This document shows, piece by piece, positions 27,206-37,900 of a stretch of DNA of 64,000 nucleotides; within the stretch, counting starts at the first letter, position 1; each line of letters opens with the position of its first letter. Made by a program: the position numbers and the translations under genes. Origin of the DNA: an uncultured Prevotellaceae bacterium (GTDB lineage Bacteria; Bacteroidota; Bacteroidia; Bacteroidales; UBA932); assembly GCA_947166905.1 (NCBI GenBank), contig CAMVFZ010000004.1, positions 62,001-126,000 on the forward strand. Reading direction: 5' to 3'. Under the pieces are notes generated by a model. That model made no database searches and was not told the origin of the DNA. It saw only the letters and a program-made list of their open reading frames with translations.

Positions 27206-27832
27206 TTGGCCGATATAAGAAATATCGTCAAGATGATTGCAACCGCCACGGCGGTTGCTTTCGTCGTTTTTTCATGTAAGGGAAAATTGCCGCCGGCAGA
27301 GAAGCCTACGGTGGATATTCCGTTCCAGATTGTGGACAGCATGTACGTTGTCCAGTCAAAGGACGGAATGCTTCAGATGCGAATCAAGGCCGGGGTAATG
27401 GAAAGATACCAGAGGGATACCCTTGAATGGGAAATCTTTCCAAAGGGCCTGGAAATCTTCGCTTATTCAGAAGATGGTCTTCTGGAAACGGAGATGCGCA
27501 GCGATAACGCCCGTCATGAAAAGAACAAAAACAATGGGGACGAGGTCTGGATGGCCTTCGGAAACGTATACCTCCACAACATAATCAAACAGGAAACGAT
27601 AGAGACGGATACTCTGTTTTGGAACAAAAGTACGGCAGAGGTCTACAATGACTGCTATGTGCGCCTATATTCCCCGGACGGATTCATCCAGGGATATGGC
27701 CTGCGTTCAGACGACAGAGCACGTAACTCAAGCATCCTCAAGCCTTTCAATAATTACTTCGTTGTTGTGCAGGACACCACCAAAGTTGTTATCGATTCGG
27801 TCAATTTTATAGGTCCTTTGCTTAAAAAGTAG
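27206..27832 (+). CDS. lptC: LptC-like lipopolysaccharide export protein (lipoprotein)
   Basis: LptC bridges the LptBFG transporter and LptA in moving LPS across the periplasm. This protein has a lipoprotein-like signal, IATATAVAFVVFSCKG, and then the LptC/OstA-like beta-jellyroll, with LEWEIFPKGLEIFAYSEDGLLETEMRSDNARH typical of Bacteroidota LptC. The start is uncertain: TTG at 27206 gives a charged n-region (ADIRNIVK), ATG at 27233 gives a shorter one, and an ATG at 27155 would overlap the TPR gene. It is followed by the PpiD-like gene; a CorC-type gene often found between them in Bacteroides is missing. Confidence 0.78.
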   Translation: MADIRNIVKMIATATAVAFVVFSCKGKLPPAEKPTVDIPFQIVDSMYVVQSKDGMLQMRIKAGVMERYQRDTLEWEIFPKGLEIFAYSEDGLLETEMRSDNARHEKNKNNGDEVWMAFGNVYLHNIIKQETIETDTLFWNKSTAEVYNDCYVRLYSPDGFIQGYGLRSDDRARNSSILKPFNNYFVVVQDTTKVVIDSVNFIGPLLKK

Positions 27833-27915
27833 ACCGATTTAATAAAAATTGACAGAAAATTGCTATCTTCGCACCCCTAAATATTATTAGTAAAAAATTT
27901 AAAATTCTATAAACA

Positions 27916-29724
27916 ATGGCGGTTCTTGAAAAAATTCGCGTAAAGTTTGGTCTTGGAGCGACTATTATCATCGCTATAGGCCTTCTTTCATTCATCATCA
28001 GCCCGGATGACCTGGAAAGAGCTTTCCAGAGCATGTCATCAAAATATGACGTTGGTAATGTAGGCGGCAAAGCCGTTTCTTACGACGATTTCAAGGCAGA
28101 TGTAGACAAGCTTACTGAAATAAGCAAAATGTCGGGTGTTAGCACCCTTAACGCCCAGCAGCAGGAGCAGCTCCGCGACGCTGCATGGCAGGATATCATC
28201 TACAAGTTTCTCTTCATCAAGAATGCAGAGAAAGCTGGTATCAGACTTGGAGAGGATGAGAAAGTTGCCCTTGTAACCGGCAGCATGGTTTCTCCTATGA
28301 TTGCCAGGAATGGTCTCTTCTACGATGAGGAAGGAAACTTCTCTTCAGAGAAGGTTGTAGAGGTTGGCCAGGCTTCAAAGAACAATCCTCAGCTTCGTCT
28401 TTACTGGGATAATCTTCTGAACACAATCTACAATCAGCAGTACATCAACAAGTACGGTTCCCTCTTCGCAGCAGCTAGCGTTTCTACTCCTTTTGCAGTA
28501 CGCAATGCTATCGCAGAGAACAATACAACCAACGACGTAGAGTTCATCATGCTCCCTTACGGATACGAGCAGGATTCAACCATCGTTATTTCTGAGGCAG
28601 AGATCAAGGCCTTCTACAACAGCCACAAAAAGTTCTTCAAGCAGGTAGAGAGCCGCGATATCGAGTACGTGGTATTCGAGACCAATCCTTCTGCAAAGGA
28701 TATAGAGAACGTTAAGGACTTCGTAGGCAGGGTTTACAACGAGTTCACCACAACTGACAACGTTAAGGCTTGCCTCAACAAGAACCGTTCAGAGATCGTT
28801 TACGACGAGGATCACTGGTACACAGAGTATGAGCTCAAGAGCATCAACTCAGAGCTTGCAGACTTCGTAGACAAGAATGGCGAGGGCGCTATCTCTGACG
28901 TTATCCAGTCCGGTGCAAAGTTCTTCTTTGCAAAGGTTATGGGCGTTAAGGCAGAGAAAGATCAGGCTCCCGTTAAGCAGGTGGCTATCTTCCAGATGAC
29001 CGCTCAGCCCGGTAGCGAGACCTCTAACACCGTTTACCAGCAGGCTACCAACTTCGCAGCTGCTGCTCACGGCGGTCTTGCAGAGTATCGCAAGGCAGTA
29101 GACACTCTTGGTGTTTACTCTCACACTTATCCTCGCCTTACCGAGGGCGTAGACAACCTTGGTTCTATCAGCAACGCAAGGGTTATCACCAACTGGGCAT
29201 TCGAGAATAAGACTGGTGCCGTTTCAGACATCAAGACCGTAGACAACAAGTATCATATCGTAGCTGTTGTTACCGGTGTTCACGAGGAAGGTACCGCTTC
29301 TATCAATGAGGTTGCAAATGACATCCGTCAGCAGCTTTACTACGAGAAGCTTTCCCAGAAGAAGACCCAGGAGGTTGCAGAAAAGATCGCCGGCCTTACC
29401 ACTCTTGAGGAGATTGCAGAGAAACTTCACTCTTCTATCAGTACCCGCAGTGGCGTCACCTTCTCTTCTACTACCAACCAGAGCCTTGACAACGCTTTCA
29501 TCGGTGCTGTATGCGCAGCAGAGCCCGGAAAGGTTTCCGGTCCTGTAGCAGGCGCTATCGGTACATACATCTTCAAGGTTACCGGCCGCGATACAGGCGC
29601 TTTCTACACAGAGGATGATGCTAAGACTGCTGCTAGCCAGTATGCTCTCTACACCACCCAGATGATCGTTCCTGTAATGATGGAAGAGGCTAAGGTAGAG
29701 GACCACAGGGCCCGCTTCTTTTAA
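27916..29724 (+). CDS. PpiD/SurA-N-like periplasmic folding protein, apparently without a parvulin domain
   Basis: A membrane-anchored periplasmic chaperone of the PpiD type. It has an N-terminal membrane span (about residues 14-32), then the SurA_N_3 region with YDVGNVGGKAVSYDDFK and ending near VESRDIEYVVFE. At 602 residues it is about 110 shorter than the Bacteroides homologues I recall (about 710). The shortfall falls where the parvulin PPIase domain should be: after AKFFFAKVMGVKAEKDQ the text passes straight to PVKQVAIFQMTAQPGSETSN, which resembles the post-parvulin segment. No HIL or GGDLG parvulin signatures are visible. It probably holds outer-membrane proteins without isomerase activity. 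Confidence 0.75.
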   Translation: MAVLEKIRVKFGLGATIIIAIGLLSFIISPDDLERAFQSMSSKYDVGNVGGKAVSYDDFKADVDKLTEISKMSGVSTLNAQQQEQLRDAAWQDIIYKFLFIKNAEKAGIRLGEDEKVALVTGSMVSPMIARNGLFYDEEGNFSSEKVVEVGQASKNNPQLRLYWDNLLNTIYNQQYINKYGSLFAAASVSTPFAVRNAIAENNTTNDVEFIMLPYGYEQDSTIVISEAEIKAFYNSHKKFFKQVESRDIEYVVFETNPSAKDIENVKDFVGRVYNEFTTTDNVKACLNKNRSEIVYDEDHWYTEYELKSINSELADFVDKNGEGAISDVIQSGAKFFFAKVMGVKAEKDQAPVKQVAIFQMTAQPGSETSNTVYQQATNFAAAAHGGLAEYRKAVDTLGVYSHTYPRLTEGVDNLGSISNARVITNWAFENKTGAVSDIKTVDNKYHIVAVVTGVHEEGTASINEVANDIRQQLYYEKLSQKKTQEVAEKIAGLTTLEEIAEKLHSSISTRSGVTFSSTTNQSLDNAFIGAVCAAEPGKVSGPVAGAIGTYIFKVTGRDTGAFYTEDDAKTAASQYALYTTQMIVPVMMEEAKVEDHRARFF

Positions 29725-29730
29725 TAGAAA

Positions 29731-30867
29731 ATGAGGAAATCATTCATACTTTTAGTTTTTTGTGCCGCATTCGCAACCGCGTGCGGCACAAAAAGTACTG
29801 TAGAGGGTCCTCTGGACGCCCTTTTCAGTGAAATGTTCCCGGCAGACGGTCCGGGCGCCCAGGTGGTCATCACAAAGGGCGGAGAAATCGTCTATGACAA
29901 AGGCTTCGGCATTGCAGATATGGAAACAGGTGCACCTATCTCTGACAGCACCATGTTCAATATTTGCTCTGTTTCAAAGCAGTTCTCTGCCGTTGCCCTG
30001 TTTATCCTGGCAGAGGAGGGAAAGATTTCTTTGGATGATCCGGTAAGCAAGTATTTCCCGGAGTTCCAGGCCGATTTCTTTAACAGGATTACCCTGGCCA
30101 ACCTTATTTCCCACACCTCCGGCCTTCCGGACAGCAGGCCCCGTACAGAGGCTCAGTGGCAGAAGTATCGCGCCGTTCACCCGTCCATCTTTGATAACGT
30201 ATACGACTACAAGCGTTATTGCGCAGAGGAGGAATCCTGCCGTTATCTTATAACTCTGGATTCCCTGGCCTTTGAGCCCGGCACCGCTTACGAGTACCAG
30301 AACCCTACCTTCCAGCTCATTTATATGATTGTTGAGAGGGTTACCGGAGAGCACTTCGACGACTGGATGCACTCTCATATCTTTGTGCCCGCCGGCATGA
30401 CCAAGACTGTATACTTTGAGCCGGACCGCCAGATTTCCAATATGGCCCATGGTTACAGTAAGAATGAGGAAGGCGTGTGGGCAGAGGACGATTATGGTGA
30501 GACCAATTTCTTTGGCACCAAGGCCGATGGTGGCATTTATACCTCTGCCCTGGAGTTCGTAAACTGGGACAAGGCCCTTTACGGAGACGTTCTGTTCTCT
30601 AAGGAAATGAGGGAGCTCGCCCATTCCAGCAAGATCCAGACAGATATTCCTTACACCGGTTATGGTTACGGCTGGTTCATAGAGCAGTATCCAGACCGTC
30701 CCCTTAAGATATATCATACAGGAGACAACGGCGGCTTCTTTACAATCGAATGCCGCATCCCAGAAAAGGATATCTTCTATCTAATTTTTGCCAACCAGCA
30801 CGACTGGGACAGGCTCCAAACCGCAGAAAAAGTAGACGCCATCCTCAAACAACACGGCTGGCTGTAA
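29731..30867 (+). CDS. Serine hydrolase of the beta-lactamase/penicillin-binding family, lipoprotein
   Basis: A 378-residue lipoprotein (lipobox ATAC, lipidated C18) with a class C beta-lactamase fold. The active-site SxxK is S80-V-S-K83 in ICSVSKQFS, the YxN motif is in YEYQNPTFQL, and the third motif is HTGDNGGF in place of KTG. This set is seen in the Pfam beta-lactamase family that includes esterases and D-amino-acid peptidases as well as lactamases. Activity towards antibiotics cannot be inferred. It starts six bases after the PpiD-like gene and a bidirectional terminator follows. Confidence 0.82.
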   Translation: MRKSFILLVFCAAFATACGTKSTVEGPLDALFSEMFPADGPGAQVVITKGGEIVYDKGFGIADMETGAPISDSTMFNICSVSKQFSAVALFILAEEGKISLDDPVSKYFPEFQADFFNRITLANLISHTSGLPDSRPRTEAQWQKYRAVHPSIFDNVYDYKRYCAEEESCRYLITLDSLAFEPGTAYEYQNPTFQLIYMIVERVTGEHFDDWMHSHIFVPAGMTKTVYFEPDRQISNMAHGYSKNEEGVWAEDDYGETNFFGTKADGGIYTSALEFVNWDKALYGDVLFSKEMRELAHSSKIQTDIPYTGYGYGWFIEQYPDRPLKIYHTGDNGGFFTIECRIPEKDIFYLIFANQHDWDRLQTAEKVDAILKQHGWL

Positions 30868-30872
30868 AATAT

Positions 30873-30897
30873 AAGGCTCGGGAAACCCCCGAGCCTT
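30873..30897. terminator. Bidirectional terminator between the serine hydrolase gene and ychF
   Basis: AAGGCTCGGG (30873-30882) pairs perfectly with CCCGAGCCTT (30888-30897) around AAACC. A-rich DNA before and TTAATTG after the stem let it work for both converging genes. Confidence 0.8.
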
Positions 30898-30902
30898 AAT
30901 TG

Positions 30903-32006
30903 TTAGACGTTAAAGAGGAAGTGCATTATGTCGCCGTCCTGGACAACGTACTCTTTACCTTCTGTAGAGAGTTTGCCGGCGGCGCGGCAGGCAGCCTCTG
31001 ATTTAAGGGAGACAAAGTCGTCGTACTTGATAACTTCTGCGCGGATGAAGCCACGCTCAAAGTCCGTGTGGATGGTTCCAGCGGCACGGGGCGCCTTGTC
31101 GCCTTTACGGATGGTCCATGCGCGGCACTCGTCGGCACCAGCGGTGAAGAAGGTCTGAAGGCCCAGCAGCTTGTAGGCGCTTTGGATCAGGCGGGTAACG
31201 CCGGACTCCTCAAGGCCAAGCTCGTCCAGGAACATCTGTCGGTCTTCGTAATCCTCTATTTCTGCGATATCAGATTCTGTCTTGGCAGCAATCACAAGAA
31301 TGCCCGCGTCCTCGTCCTTAACAGCCTCGCGAACAGCATCTACATAAGCATTGCCCTTGGCGGCGGAAGCCTCGTCCACGTTGCAAACATAGAGAACCGG
31401 CTTGTTGGTAAGCAGGTAAAGATCCTTGGCCATGGCGGCCTCTTCGTCGTTGTTAAACTCTACGCTGCGGCAGTTCTTTCCCTCAAGCAGGGCTGCACGG
31501 TAACGCTCCAGCAGATCCATAAGCTTCTTGGCCTCTTTGTCTGCGCCAATCTTGGCCTGCTTCTGAACCTTGGCAAGGCGGGCCTCAACAGTCTCAAGGT
31601 CCTTGATCTGAAGCTCTACGTCCACAACCTCCTTGTCACGAACAGGATCAACGCTACCATCGACATGAACTATGTTGCCGTCGTCAAAACAGCGCAGCAC
31701 GTGCAGTATGGCGTCGGTCTCACGGATATTGGCCAGGAACTGGTTGCCAAGGCCTTCACCCTTGCTGGCGCCCTTTACAAGGCCTGCGATATCTACTATA
31801 TCTACCGTTGCGGGAATAGTCCTCTGAGGCTTGCAGATATCGGTCAGCACCTCAAGGCGTTTGTCCGGCACATTGGTAGAGCCCAGGTTGGGCTCGATGG
31901 TACAGAAAGGGAAATTGGCGCTCTGGGCTTTTCCGGAGCTTATACAGTTGAAAAGTGTGGATTTACCTACGTTGGGAAGCCCAACAATTCCGCATTTTAA
32001 AGACAT
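30903..32006 (-). CDS. ychF: Redox-regulated ATPase YchF (OLA1 family)
   Basis: A universally conserved Obg-like ATPase that binds ribosomes and dampens oxidative stress responses. The P-loop [12 protein letters not shown] stands at residues 8-19, followed by [12 protein letters not shown] (switch I) and [20 protein letters not shown] (switch II). The TGS domain at the C-terminus ends with the conserved [15 protein letters not shown]. The 367-residue length is standard. It is the only leftward gene between 20.6 and 40.8 kb. Its upstream spacer (32007-32137) shows no clear consensus promoter. Confidence 0.96.
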   Translation of the reverse strand: MSLKCGIVGLPNVGKSTLFNCISSGKAQSANFPFCTIEPNLGSTNVPDKRLEVLTDICKPQRTIPATVDIVDIAGLVKGASKGEGLGNQFLANIRETDAILHVLRCFDDGNIVHVDGSVDPVRDKEVVDVELQIKDLETVEARLAKVQKQAKIGADKEAKKLMDLLERYRAALLEGKNCRSVEFNNDEEAAMAKDLYLLTNKPVLYVCNVDEASAAKGNAYVDAVREAVKDEDAGILVIAAKTESDIAEIEDYEDRQMFLDELGLEESGVTRLIQSAYKLLGLQTFFTAGADECRAWTIRKGDKAPRAAGTIHTDFERGFIRAEVIKYDDFVSLKSEAACRAAGKLSTEGKEYVVQDGDIMHFLFNV

Positions 32007-32137
32007 ATCAAATATAAAGATTTATAAATCTTATTATTCACTTCAAGCAATGATTCTGCAAAAGTACGAATTATACAAATCTTATCCTATTTCTAAAAAG
32101 AAATGTTAATATTTGGGGCCTGATAAATCTATTGGGC

Positions 32138-33055
32138 ATGAAGAAACTTTTGCTTTTAACCACCGTCTCCATTTTCTTCTGGAACCTTGAAAACTTTTTT
32201 GACTGGAGGTCCGACGGCACCGGGTACGATGCCGTCTTTACCGCCTCTGGAGAGCGGCATTGGACCTATAAGCGCTTTAAAAAGAAATGCGCAGATGTTG
32301 CCAAAGCCCTGCTTTGGTGCGCCAGCCAGGAGGGCGGACTGCCGGACGCCGTGGGGTTCGCAGAACTTGAAAACAAGTTTGTACTGCAGTGTCTGCTTAA
32401 GTATACAATCCTGGAGAAACTGGACTACAAGATAGTGCATTTTGAGTCCCCGGACAGGCGCGGGATTGATGTTGGGCTTATTTACAGAAGCGGCCGGCTA
32501 CGGCTGCTTGCCGCCCGGCCGGTGAAGGTCGCAGGGGCCCGCGGCAAAGATACTCTGCGAACGCGAGACATCCTTGTGGCAGACTTTGTAACCACCGAAG
32601 GTGACACCCTAACCCTGGCCGTAAACCATCACCCCTCAAAGTTCGGAGGCGGAGATTCGGACTGGCGCAGGGAGGCTGCCCTGGCCGCGCTGGCCGGCAT
32701 CGCAGACTCCGTCCGGGCTGCCGGCGGCAAGTTCATCGCCATGGGCGACTTCAACGACACCCCGGACGGCCCTGCCTATGCCGGCTTTTGCGACAGCGCC
32801 GGCCTTGAAAACCTTGCCCTCCCGCTGGCACGGAAGGGCCTGGGCACTATCCGCTACGAAGGCCGATGGGAGCTGATAGACCATTTTTACGTGCAAAAGG
32901 GGGCATCGGCGCAAATGAAAATAATGATGGTTCCCTTCCTGATGACAAGGGATAACGTCCATGCGGGCGAAAAACCGCTGCGCACATATACCGGACCGCG
33001 TTATGCCGGGGGAGTATCGGACCATCTGCCTATAGTCCTAAGGTTTGAAATATGA
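32138..33055 (+). CDS. Endonuclease/exonuclease/phosphatase-family protein
   Basis: A 305-residue protein of the DNase I-like fold with an N-terminal hydrophobic stretch (KKLLLLTTVSIFFWNLENFF). The fold's motifs are present: WNLENFFD at the start, FAELENKFVL (metal-binding glutamate), VNHHPSKFGG, AMGDFNDTP (catalytic aspartate and asparagine), and SDHLPIVL with the catalytic histidine at the end. I use the ATG at 32138 rather than the TTG two codons earlier. The N-terminus runs directly into the first strand, so the hydrophobic segment may be core and not a signal. Whether the substrate is DNA, a phospholipid or a sugar phosphate is unknown. Confidence 0.8.
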   Translation: MKKLLLLTTVSIFFWNLENFFDWRSDGTGYDAVFTASGERHWTYKRFKKKCADVAKALLWCASQEGGLPDAVGFAELENKFVLQCLLKYTILEKLDYKIVHFESPDRRGIDVGLIYRSGRLRLLAARPVKVAGARGKDTLRTRDILVADFVTTEGDTLTLAVNHHPSKFGGGDSDWRREAALAALAGIADSVRAAGGKFIAMGDFNDTPDGPAYAGFCDSAGLENLALPLARKGLGTIRYEGRWELIDHFYVQKGASAQMKIMMVPFLMTRDNVHAGEKPLRTYTGPRYAGGVSDHLPIVLRFEI

Positions 33056-33074
33056 AAAATAATGTCTAAATTTA
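33044..33074 (+). promoter_or_regulatory. Promoter of the galK-to-thyA gene run
   Basis: TTTG at 33044-33047, a 19-base spacer and TAAATTTA at 33067-33074 (last base off consensus). The -33 element lies inside the end of the preceding gene. The predicted start near 33080 leaves a leader of about 30 bases. Confidence 0.5.
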
Positions 33075-33111
33075 CACGCTATCAACATGATAATTTTTAA
33101 ACACTGATACT

Positions 33112-34269
33112 ATGCAAAGTCTAATGAAAGAGAAAATCCAGAAGAAGTTTACCGAGCTTTTTGGCAACGAAGGTGTTTTCTACGCATCTGCCGGCCGAAT
33201 CAATCTTATTGGTGAGCACACGGATTATAATGGCGGCTATGTTTTTCCCGGCGCAATCGACTGCGGAATCATGGCAAAAATCAACCCCAACGGCACCGAC
33301 AAGGTAAGAGTATTCTCCATTGACTTTGATGAGTACGCAGAGTTCGGTCTTGAAGAAACCGACAAACCGGAGCAGTCCTGGGCTCGCTACATCTTCGGCG
33401 TTTGCCGCGAGACCATCAAGCGTGGCGGCAAAGTAGGCGGTTTCGATGCCGTTTTTGCCGGTGATGTTCCGCTTGGCGCGGGCCTCAGCTCTTCAGCCGC
33501 CCTTGAGTCAACCTTCGCCTATGCCCTCAACCTTATAAACAACAACGGCTTCGACAAAATGGAGCTTGCCCTCATAGGCCAGAGCACAGAGCATAACTAC
33601 TGCGGAGTAAAGTGCGGTATCATGGACCAGTTCATTTCTATCTTCGGAAAGAAAGACAGCCTTGTCCGCCTTGACTGCAAAACAATGGAATACAAGTATT
33701 TCCCCATCCAGCTTCAGGACTACAAGCTGGTTCTTCTGGACTCCTGCGTCAAGCATGAGCTGGCATCATCCGCTTACAACAAGCGCCGCGAATCCTGCGA
33801 GCGCGTACGCGACGCCATAAAGAAGAATCACCCTGAAATAGAGTGCCTCAGCGACGCCAAACGTATCTGGCTTGAAGAAGTCAGGAGCAGTGTCACAGAA
33901 GAGGACATCATGAGGGCAGAATACGTGATTGGAGAGGTTCAGAGAGTGCTTGATGTTTGCGATGCCCTTGGCAGGGGAGACATGGAGACCGTGGGCGAGA
34001 TGATGTATCAGACTCACTTTGGCCTTAGCCGCCTGTACGAGGTTAGCTGCGACGAGCTCGATTTCCTGAACAAGATGGCCCGCAAGCTGGATGTCACCGG
34101 TTCCCGCGTAATGGGCGGTGGCTTTGGAGGCTGCACCATCAACCTTGTAAAGAAAGACCTTTACAAGCAGTTTGTAGACACTACGGTGGACGAATTCGAG
34201 GCCCGCTTCGGTCACAAACCAAAGGTGTACGACGTCATCATCAGTGACGGTGCGCGCGTAGTAGATTAA
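33112..34269 (+). CDS. galK: Galactokinase
   Basis: Phosphorylates galactose to galactose-1-phosphate in the Leloir pathway. GHMP-kinase motifs are clear: GRINLIGEHTDYNGGYVFPG (sugar-binding signature, about residues 24-43), GAGLSSSAALE (ATP-binding loop, about 123-133) and MGGGFGGCTINLV (motif 3, about 340). The 385-residue length is standard. The start could also be the ATG four codons later. galM follows 4.7 kb downstream in the same run of rightward genes; galT and galE are not in the window. Confidence 0.95.
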   Translation: MQSLMKEKIQKKFTELFGNEGVFYASAGRINLIGEHTDYNGGYVFPGAIDCGIMAKINPNGTDKVRVFSIDFDEYAEFGLEETDKPEQSWARYIFGVCRETIKRGGKVGGFDAVFAGDVPLGAGLSSSAALESTFAYALNLINNNGFDKMELALIGQSTEHNYCGVKCGIMDQFISIFGKKDSLVRLDCKTMEYKYFPIQLQDYKLVLLDSCVKHELASSAYNKRRESCERVRDAIKKNHPEIECLSDAKRIWLEEVRSSVTEEDIMRAEYVIGEVQRVLDVCDALGRGDMETVGEMMYQTHFGLSRLYEVSCDELDFLNKMARKLDVTGSRVMGGGFGGCTINLVKKDLYKQFVDTTVDEFEARFGHKPKVYDVIISDGARVVD

Positions 34270-34270
34270 T

Positions 34271-34951
34271 ATGCCAGCAAATACCTTACAATCAACGGTT
34301 TGCCGTCAGTGCGGCAAGCCGTTTGACATAGAAGCCCCGGAGGCCGTGAACGTTGCCGACAATCCCGGATTCAAAGAGAGGGTTCAGGACGGATCGGCCT
34401 TCGTACACAATTGCCCCCATTGCGGAACCGTGAACCTTGTCCGCTTCCGCTTGTTATACCATGATCCGGAGCAGAGGCTTATGATCTGGCTGATCCCGGA
34501 AGACAGCCTTTCCGCCGCGGACAGGGAAAAGCTGGACCAGTCCATGAAGTCTATGTGGGCGTCGCTCAAGGAAGGCCTATCGGACTACGTTTTCCGTAGG
34601 GTAGAGGACCCCGGAGCCCTTATAGAGAAGGTTCGTATCTTTGACAACGGCCTGGACGATGCGGCCATGGAAATGTGCAAGTATGTCACAAGGATGGAAC
34701 TTGTACAGACAGAAAAAGATCAGGCGAAAGCCGCCGAACTTGCAGACGTTCAACTTCGTTTCCGAGGCCTTAACGGCGCGGACAACGAGCTTGAATTCGT
34801 ATTCCCGCTTGCGGGTGCCATGCACAGCGTAAAGGCAGGCTTCAACGTATACGAGGATTGCCGTGCCATACTTGGACGCAATCCTGAACTTACCCCGGAC
34901 GGGCCCTTCCCGCAGATTGACTCCTCCTGGGTGAACCAGCATTTTAAATGA
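34271..34951 (+). CDS. CpXC domain protein
   Basis: A 226-residue protein with an N-terminal zinc-ribbon-like pair of CxxC motifs, CRQCGKPF (about residue 11) and CPHCGTVN (about 48), which define the CpXC domain. The remaining part is mixed alpha/beta with no enzyme motif I recognise. No signal peptide is visible, so it should be cytoplasmic. It starts one base after galK and its stop overlaps the next start by four bases (ATGA), so it is tightly coupled to both neighbours. Function unknown; metal or nucleic-acid binding is possible. Confidence 0.7.
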   Translation: MPANTLQSTVCRQCGKPFDIEAPEAVNVADNPGFKERVQDGSAFVHNCPHCGTVNLVRFRLLYHDPEQRLMIWLIPEDSLSAADREKLDQSMKSMWASLKEGLSDYVFRRVEDPGALIEKVRIFDNGLDDAAMEMCKYVTRMELVQTEKDQAKAAELADVQLRFRGLNGADNELEFVFPLAGAMHSVKAGFNVYEDCRAILGRNPELTPDGPFPQIDSSWVNQHFK

Positions 34952-37900
34952 GAAAACTCTTTTTGGCTGCAATCCTGGTTTTCGCGACCATCATCGGGGC
35001 GCGGGCCCAGTTTTATCTTGCCGGGGACGATCCCGGACACCTTAAGTGGAACTATATCCGTACCCCAAACTATAAGGTAATCTATCCCCGTGGCCTGGAT
35101 TCACTGGCTGTGGTTTATGCCCGCGCGCTTGAAACAAATCGCCCCCGGGTTGCCCTGAGTGCGGGATATCTGCCCGGCCAGACCTATTGGGGCGCGACCC
35201 CCGTGGTGCTTCATGCCTATACTCCTTATTCCAACGGCTCCGTAGCCTGGGCGCCAATGAGGATGGATCTTTACACCCTGCCGGAGGCTTATGGCCCTGA
35301 GACCATGCCTTGGGTTCAGGAACTGGCGATTCATGAAAACCGCCACGTGGCCCAGTTGCAGTTTGGAGCCGACGGTATACTTAAGCCCTTCACTTGGATC
35401 TTTGGAGAGGCCGCAACCGGCCTTTTCGCGGGAATCTATCCCAGCTATTGGCTGGCAGAAGGTGACGCAGTCGCCGCAGAGACCGCCCTGTCTGGCTTTG
35501 GCCGCGGTCGAAGCTCCGACTTCATGGCCTATTATATGACCGCCTTTGACAAGGGCGACTATCGCAACTGGGAAAAATGGCGCTGGGGATCCTGGAAGCG
35601 TTATGCCCCCAATCACTATGCCCTTGGCTATATGACCGTTGCCGGTGGCCGATATCTTTACAATGACCCTTTGTTTACTGCGGACTACCTGCATCTGGCA
35701 GCCAACAGGCCCCTTAAGCCGACCAAGGTACGGGCCTGGTTCAAAGACCGTAGCGGCAAGAGCTTCGATGCCGCCTTCAAGGATATTATGGAAAGCTTCC
35801 ATAGCCAGTGGGAGGCCAGTGCCGCCGCCCGCGGGCCCTTTGACGACCCCAGTTTAACATCGGCCAAACCAAAATGGTATACAAGCTATTCCAACATGGC
35901 CTTTGCGGCCGATGGAACCCTGTATGCGGTCAAGAGTTCTTTTGTAAGTGCTGCCGCTCTTGTAAGGATTACCCCCGATGGTAAAGAATTGACAATCAGA
36001 CCGTTCTCTTCCCAGACCAGTCCTTTGGCCACCGACGGCGACAAGCTCTGGTTCACGGAAACCATCGTAGACAAGCGTTGGACTCTGGCTGGCGAATCAA
36101 ACCTTCGCGTGCTTGAAAACGGAACGCTCAGAACAGTAACAACGGGCAAGCGATATTATAACCCTGCTATCGGCCCCGATGGACAGATTGCGGTAACCGA
36201 ATATCCCGCAGAAGGCGGCAGCCGCATCGTCATACTTGACCATAATGGCAATGTAAGCAGATATTATGATGCCCCCGATGGCGTCCAGATAGTAGAAAGC
36301 GCCTGGGCGGGGAATCGGCTTTTTGTGTCGGCCATAGAAGATGAAGGTTTTGAATTGGCAGAGATACAACCCAAATACGGCCTTCAGCACGTGCTGCCCG
36401 GCGGGCATTGCAAGATTAATCATCTTAAGAGCTATAATGGTGAGCTCTACTTTATCTGTGACAAGAACGGGGTGGGAGAGGTTTACAAGTATCATGTTCC
36501 GGACGGAGTTTTTACCCAGCTCACAAATACAAAGTATGGCGTAACAGACTTTGCAATAAACGACAAGGACCTGTATTATTCTGCCCGTATGTACGAGGGC
36601 GAGCTTCTTTGCAAAGCTCCCCTGCGCCAGCTTAAACCAAGGCCGGCATCGGCGTCGGAATACTATACTTATGCTGTGGCGGATACCTTGTCTGCCCAGG
36701 AAAAGCGGCTTGCAGAGGCTGCCGGGGTAGATTTGGACGCAGAGTGGGAAGGGGAGATATCGGCCCCCAAGAAATACAGCAAACTCCTTAATGCGATAAG
36801 AATCCATTCCTGGGTGCCGCTAAGCATAGATTATGACGCCGTTTCTTCAATATCGGCCGACGATTCTTACCAGTCCCTTAAGGCCGGTGCAACAGTGCTC
36901 TTCCAAAACACACTTGGAACGCTGTCGGGCCTGGCCTCCTATGCTCATCGGTTCGGAGATATTATGCCTTCAGAGGGCCGTAATATCTTCCACCTGAATC
37001 TTACCTACACGGGGCTGTATCCGGTTATCGAAGGTAGTCTGGAGGTGGGCGACCGCAAGGCAATTCAGTATAACCGCCGTAGAATCGTCACTAAGGACAT
37101 GGCAATAGAGCGGTTGGGTGGCAGTTATTTAGACCAGCCGCTGGTGGATGCAGAAGTCAGGATGTACATCCCCTTCAATTTCTCTTCCGGCGGATGGAAC
37201 AGGGGCTTTATCCCTCAGGTGCGCTACGTGGCAACAAATGATCGATACAACAGATCCGTCGCTATGCTTACTGCTGGGACTGTTTCCGGGGATTTCATTT
37301 CGCGTGAACTGTTCTCGGGGGTAGAGCACGGGGATAACGTACTTATGCAGTCCCTGTATCTGTCGGCCCGCGGATATATTACAAGGCCGGTTGCGCATTC
37401 ACAGGTTTATCCTTCCCTTGGCGTAGGCGCAGAGCTTGGCTACCACTGGAGGGTGGGCCTGAAGGATATTTATTCCCCGCAGCTTTACGGATATATTTAT
37501 GGATACCTGCCGGGCCTTGCTCCTGAGCAGGGTTTGCGCCTCTCTGCGCTTTACCAGCACCAGTACGGGGCCCTTCGTTCAGAGAATGCGGTCAAGACGC
37601 GTCCTCGCGGCATGGCCAAAGACTACGTCAACAATTTCCTGGCACTATATGCACCGGATCAGTTAAGGCTCACAGCAGACTACGCTATCCCCTTCTGGCT
37701 TGGTGACATCAGCGCCCTGTCCCCTCTGGCCTATATAAAGAACTTTATCTTTACTCCGCACGCAGACTATACCTTCCTAAAATACAGCAATGGCCTCTCC
37801 GGAAACGGAGGCCTGTTAAGCGTCGGAGCAGATTTTACCGTTAGTCTGGCCAACCTGCTTTGGTTCCCCTTCGACTGCGAGGTCGGTCTTTCCTGGAGCT

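Noticed and set aside
29731..30867. Antibiotic-resistance beta-lactamase
   Set aside because: The fold and SxxK motif fit the broad family, but the third motif is HTG rather than KTG and such lipoproteins are usually esterase- or peptidase-like; no resistance role can be supported.
31068..32000. 310-codon plus-strand ORF opposite ychF
   Set aside because: It is entirely antisense to a universally conserved gene; no promoter or recognisable domain.
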